DNA of 64,000 nucleotides, taken from positions 3,038,001 through 3,102,000 of the forward strand of contig OZ245738.1 in the NCBI GenBank assembly GCA_965227265.1. The letters are read 5' to 3'. This DNA comes from UBA2336 sp965227265 (lineage in GTDB: Bacteria > Bacteroidota > Bacteroidia > Cytophagales > Cyclobacteriaceae). The position numbers and the translations under genes were made by a program. The notes under the pieces are model-generated. The model did no database searches. It was not told the DNA's origin and saw only the letters and a program-made list of their open reading frames with translations. Below, in pieces: positions 59,501-64,000 of the stretch (positions are counted from its first letter, which is position 1; each line of letters begins with the position of its first letter).

Positions 59501-60840
59501 CCTAATCTGTGGAGCGTTGGAGCGCGGTTCAAAAGAACTGGATGTCCTTTCAATACGTTTTCCAAAATATCCCAAATCACAGGATCCTTACGGTCAACGA
59601 TTTTCTTCGCTGACTTCACGGTCTTCACAATACCTCTTTCGATGAGCTTACGGATAATAAACGGCTTGAATAATTCAGCCGCCATATCTTTTGGCAAACC
59701 ACACTCGTGTAATTTCAATTCAGGACCAACCACAATTACGGAACGGCCTGAGTAGTCAACACGCTTACCAAGCAAGTTCTGACGGAAACGTCCTTGCTTA
59801 CCTTTCAACATGTCACTTAATGATTTCAGCGCACGGTTACCATCTGAACGAACTGCATTCACTTTACGTGAGTTGTCGAACAACGAGTCAACCGCTTCCT
59901 GGAGCATACGCTTCTCGTTACGAAGAATAACTTCAGGAGCTTTAATATCAATCAATCTCTTCAAACGGTTGTTACGGATAATAACCCGTCTGTAAAGATC
60001 ATTCAAATCTGATGTAGCGAAACGACCGCCATCCAAGGGAACAAGCGGACGCAATTCCGGAGGAATAACCGGAACCATTTTAATGATCATCCACTCAGGC
60101 TTGTTCTCAACGCGTGTGTTCGCATCGCGGAAAGCTTCAACAACTTTCAAACGCTTCAACGCTTCAGCTTTACGCTGCTGTGAAGTGTCGGTTGCTGCCT
60201 GGTGACGTAAATCGTAAGATAACTGATCAAGCGTTAAGCGGGACAATAACATCTCCAACGCATCAGCACCCATCTTCGCGATGAATTTCTTAGGATCATT
60301 ATCATCCAGCATCTGGTTCTCACGCGGGAGCTTATCGATAATATCTAAGTATTCTTCTTCTGTTAAGAAGTCCATACGGTTGATACCATCTTCTTCCTTA
60401 GAGCCTGGCTGAATAACCACGTAACGCTCGTAATAAATGATTTGATCTAATTTCTTAGTCGGAAGACCAAGAAGATAACCGATCTTGTTTGGTAATGAAC
60501 GGAAGTACCAGATGTGTGCAACGGGCACAACAAGTTCGATGTGACCCATACGTTCACGTCTTACTTTTTTCTCAGTAACTTCTACACCGCAACGATCGCA
60601 GATAATTCCTTTGTAACGGATTCTCTTATACTTACCGCAATGACATTCCCAGTCCTTAACCGGACCGAAAATCCGCTCGCAGAACAACCCACCCATTTCA
60701 GGCTTGTAGGTTCTGTAGTTGATTGTCTCGGGCTGTGTTACTTCACCGTGCGAGCTTTCCAAAATTGACTCCGGAGAAGCAAGGCTAATGGTGATTTTAG
60801 AGAAATCGCTGTTAATCTTTTTATTTTTTCTGAAAGACAT
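56521..60840 (-). CDS. rpoC: RNA polymerase beta' subunit
   Basis: The largest subunit of RNA polymerase, 1439 residues. Zinc site 1 is C66-x-C68 and C81-x2-C84 (CHCG...CDRCG), the catalytic magnesium motif is NADFDGD (N472-D478), and a second zinc site is in CESKLGGCAKCYG. Bridge-helix and trigger-loop segments are present (SIGEPGTQLTLRTFHVGG). It lacks the very long insertions of some lineages. It follows rpoB after a 94-base spacer with a strong palindrome, and precedes DUF3467. No frameshift is seen. Confidence 0.98.
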   Translation of the reverse strand: MSFRKNKKINSDFSKITISLASPESILESSHGEVTQPETINYRTYKPEMGGLFCERIFGPVKDWECHCGKYKRIRYKGIICDRCGVEVTEKKVRRERMGHIELVVPVAHIWYFRSLPNKIGYLLGLPTKKLDQIIYYERYVVIQPGSKEEDGINRMDFLTEEEYLDIIDKLPRENQMLDDNDPKKFIAKMGADALEMLLSRLTLDQLSYDLRHQAATDTSQQRKAEALKRLKVVEAFRDANTRVENKPEWMIIKMVPVIPPELRPLVPLDGGRFATSDLNDLYRRVIIRNNRLKRLIDIKAPEVILRNEKRMLQEAVDSLFDNSRKVNAVRSDGNRALKSLSDMLKGKQGRFRQNLLGKRVDYSGRSVIVVGPELKLHECGLPKDMAAELFKPFIIRKLIERGIVKTVKSAKKIVDRKDPVIWDILENVLKGHPVLLNRAPTLHRLGIQAFQPKLIEGKAIQLHPLVCTAFNADFDGDQMAVHVPLGQEAILEASLLMLSSHNILNPANGAPVTVPSQDMVLGLYYLTKGRKGTPEHPIMGEGRKFYSADEIIIAYNEGKLSKHANIKVRAHAKDKKTGVSSYKLIDTVVGRVIFNQFVPEETGFVDELLTKKKLQGIIADVYKTAGPAKAAKFLDDIKELGFQMAYKGGLSMGLNDVKIPVEKEKFVKDAQKEVDAVWNNYMMGLITDNERYNQVIDIWTRANTMLTNTLMRQLEDDNQGFNPIYMMMHSGARGSREQIRQLGGMRGLMAKPQKNLAGSVGSIIENPILSNFKEGLDVLEYFISTHGARKGLADTALKTADAGYLTRRLVDVAHDLVITEEDCGTLRGLKVQALKDNEDIVEPLSERILGRVTVHAIYDPLTEEVICEANEEITDEVAKLVEETSIEEVEIRSILTCESKLGGCAKCYGRNLATGKMVQSGEAVGVIAAQSIGEPGTQLTLRTFHVGGTASNIAVDANIKAKFSGVVEFESIRTIDTTDRDGNKVTVVMGRTGEIRVLDKEDGRVLISNNVPYGSYLRVKDKQKVEKGEELCFWDPYNAVILSEFDGEIGYEAIIEGITFKEESDEQTGHREKVITETRDKTKNPALIVKGKTETKTYNIPVGAHLAVEEGAKLKAGQVLVKIPRTYGKSRDITGGLPRVTELFEARNPSNPAVVSEIDGVVTYGGIKRGNREVFIESRDGVQKRYLVPLSKHILVQDNDFVKAGQPLSDGSISPGDILAIKGPTAVQEYLVNEIQEVYRLQGVKINDKHIECIVSQMMQKVEILDPGDTTFLPGEYVDKLSFREDNDLILDKKVVIESGDSEKFKPGQIITARELRDENSGLRRNDKKLAEVRDALAAVSRPTLQGITQASLKTESWLSAASFQETTKVLSEAAIRGKRDALMGMKENVIVGHLIPAGTGQRKYLDMIVTHKDEYDSYQEASATETKQKDREKELQA

Positions 60841-60879
60841 ATTTTCTCGTTTTCAGTTAGTAATTCATTTAGTAAAGTA

Positions 60880-60934
60880 TCGAGTCTTTAGTATTGAGTC
60901 CTTAGTCTAAAGACTCAATACTAAAGACTATCGA
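60880..60934. repeat. AT-rich palindrome, family B (rpoB-rpoC spacer)
   Basis: TCGAGTCTTTAGTATTGAG (60880-60898) and following bases pair with GACTCAATACTAAAGACT...TCGA (60912-60934), a stem of about 20 bp with one bulged base, starting right after the rpoB stop. Its left arm is 20/23 identical to the one at 50917-50939. Confidence 0.8.

Positions 60935-64000
<3,066 letters not shown>

Overview
The window looks like the chromosome of a member of the Bacteroidota, most likely order Cytophagales. The reasons are direct: near-perfect phylum-type promoters (TTTG, 19 bases, TAnnTTTG) upstream of rpsL and sucD; almost no Shine-Dalgarno sequences; lipoprotein-rich secreted proteins; a eukaryote-type (GT3) glycogen synthase; bshA of bacillithiol synthesis; a DUF5522 protein; and the order rpsL-rpsG-fusA-rpsJ. 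Base composition and codon use seem even throughout. I see no phage, transposase, CRISPR array, tRNA or rRNA. This is mostly core genome with a few lineage-specific islands.

Layout. 0.2-4.6 kb: leucine operon leuC-leuD-leuB-leuA. 4.6-9.1 kb: a secreted protein, mtgA, a thioesterase overlapping an APC permease, and an AraC-methyltransferase DNA repair fusion. 9.2-12.2 kb: padR and a MacB/FtsX-like permease. 12.3-14.9 kb: lipoprotein MsrB, then ArsR regulator, Old Yellow Enzyme and DoxX. 15.0-20.4 kb: PRC-barrel protein, a 54-residue zinc-ribbon membrane protein, glycogen synthase and clpB. 20.5-24.5 kb: an enolase-superfamily epimerase with a DUF1611 partner, rlmN and a VIT-family transporter. 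24.5-28.6 kb: a CarboxypepD_reg-like protein and mutL with two rhomboids. 28.6-33.5 kb: a GH3/beta-lactamase fusion, bshA and a fatty acid hydroxylase. 33.6-38.1 kb: a small lipoprotein, a VWA/AAA+ pair and PIN-PhoH. 38.0-43.8 kb: two envelope proteins, sucD, and a CHASE2 protein with two FecR-like paralogues. 43.8-48.3 kb: meaB, a DUF5522 protein, a BtuB-like receptor behind a cobalamin riboswitch, and a BtuF-like binding protein. 48.4-51.9 kb: rpsL-rpsG-fusA-rpsJ. 52-56 kb: a GDPD lipoprotein, a secreted protein and an M13 peptidase. 56.1-64 kb: DUF3467, rpoC and the 3' part of rpoB.

How genes work together. The clearest multi-gene systems are leucine synthesis, vitamin B12 capture (receptor, binding protein, riboswitch and the mutase chaperone MeaB), an ArsR-controlled electrophile response (OYE plus DoxX), and a candidate D-Glu or murein-peptide pathway (DUF1611 plus epimerase). 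The least explained are the CHASE2/FecR-like trio, which has no signalling output domain, and the VWA/AAA+ pair.

The spacers carry several families of imperfect palindromes. Two GC-richer types sit only between convergent genes. Three AT-rich types sit only between co-directional genes inside operons. Two of the AT-rich types recur as near-identical copies: upstream of leuD and the AAA+ gene, and in the rpsG-fusA and rpoB-rpoC spacers.

Limits: all calls come from reading the sequence and remembered family features. No alignment, HMM or folding program was run, and starts are inferred.
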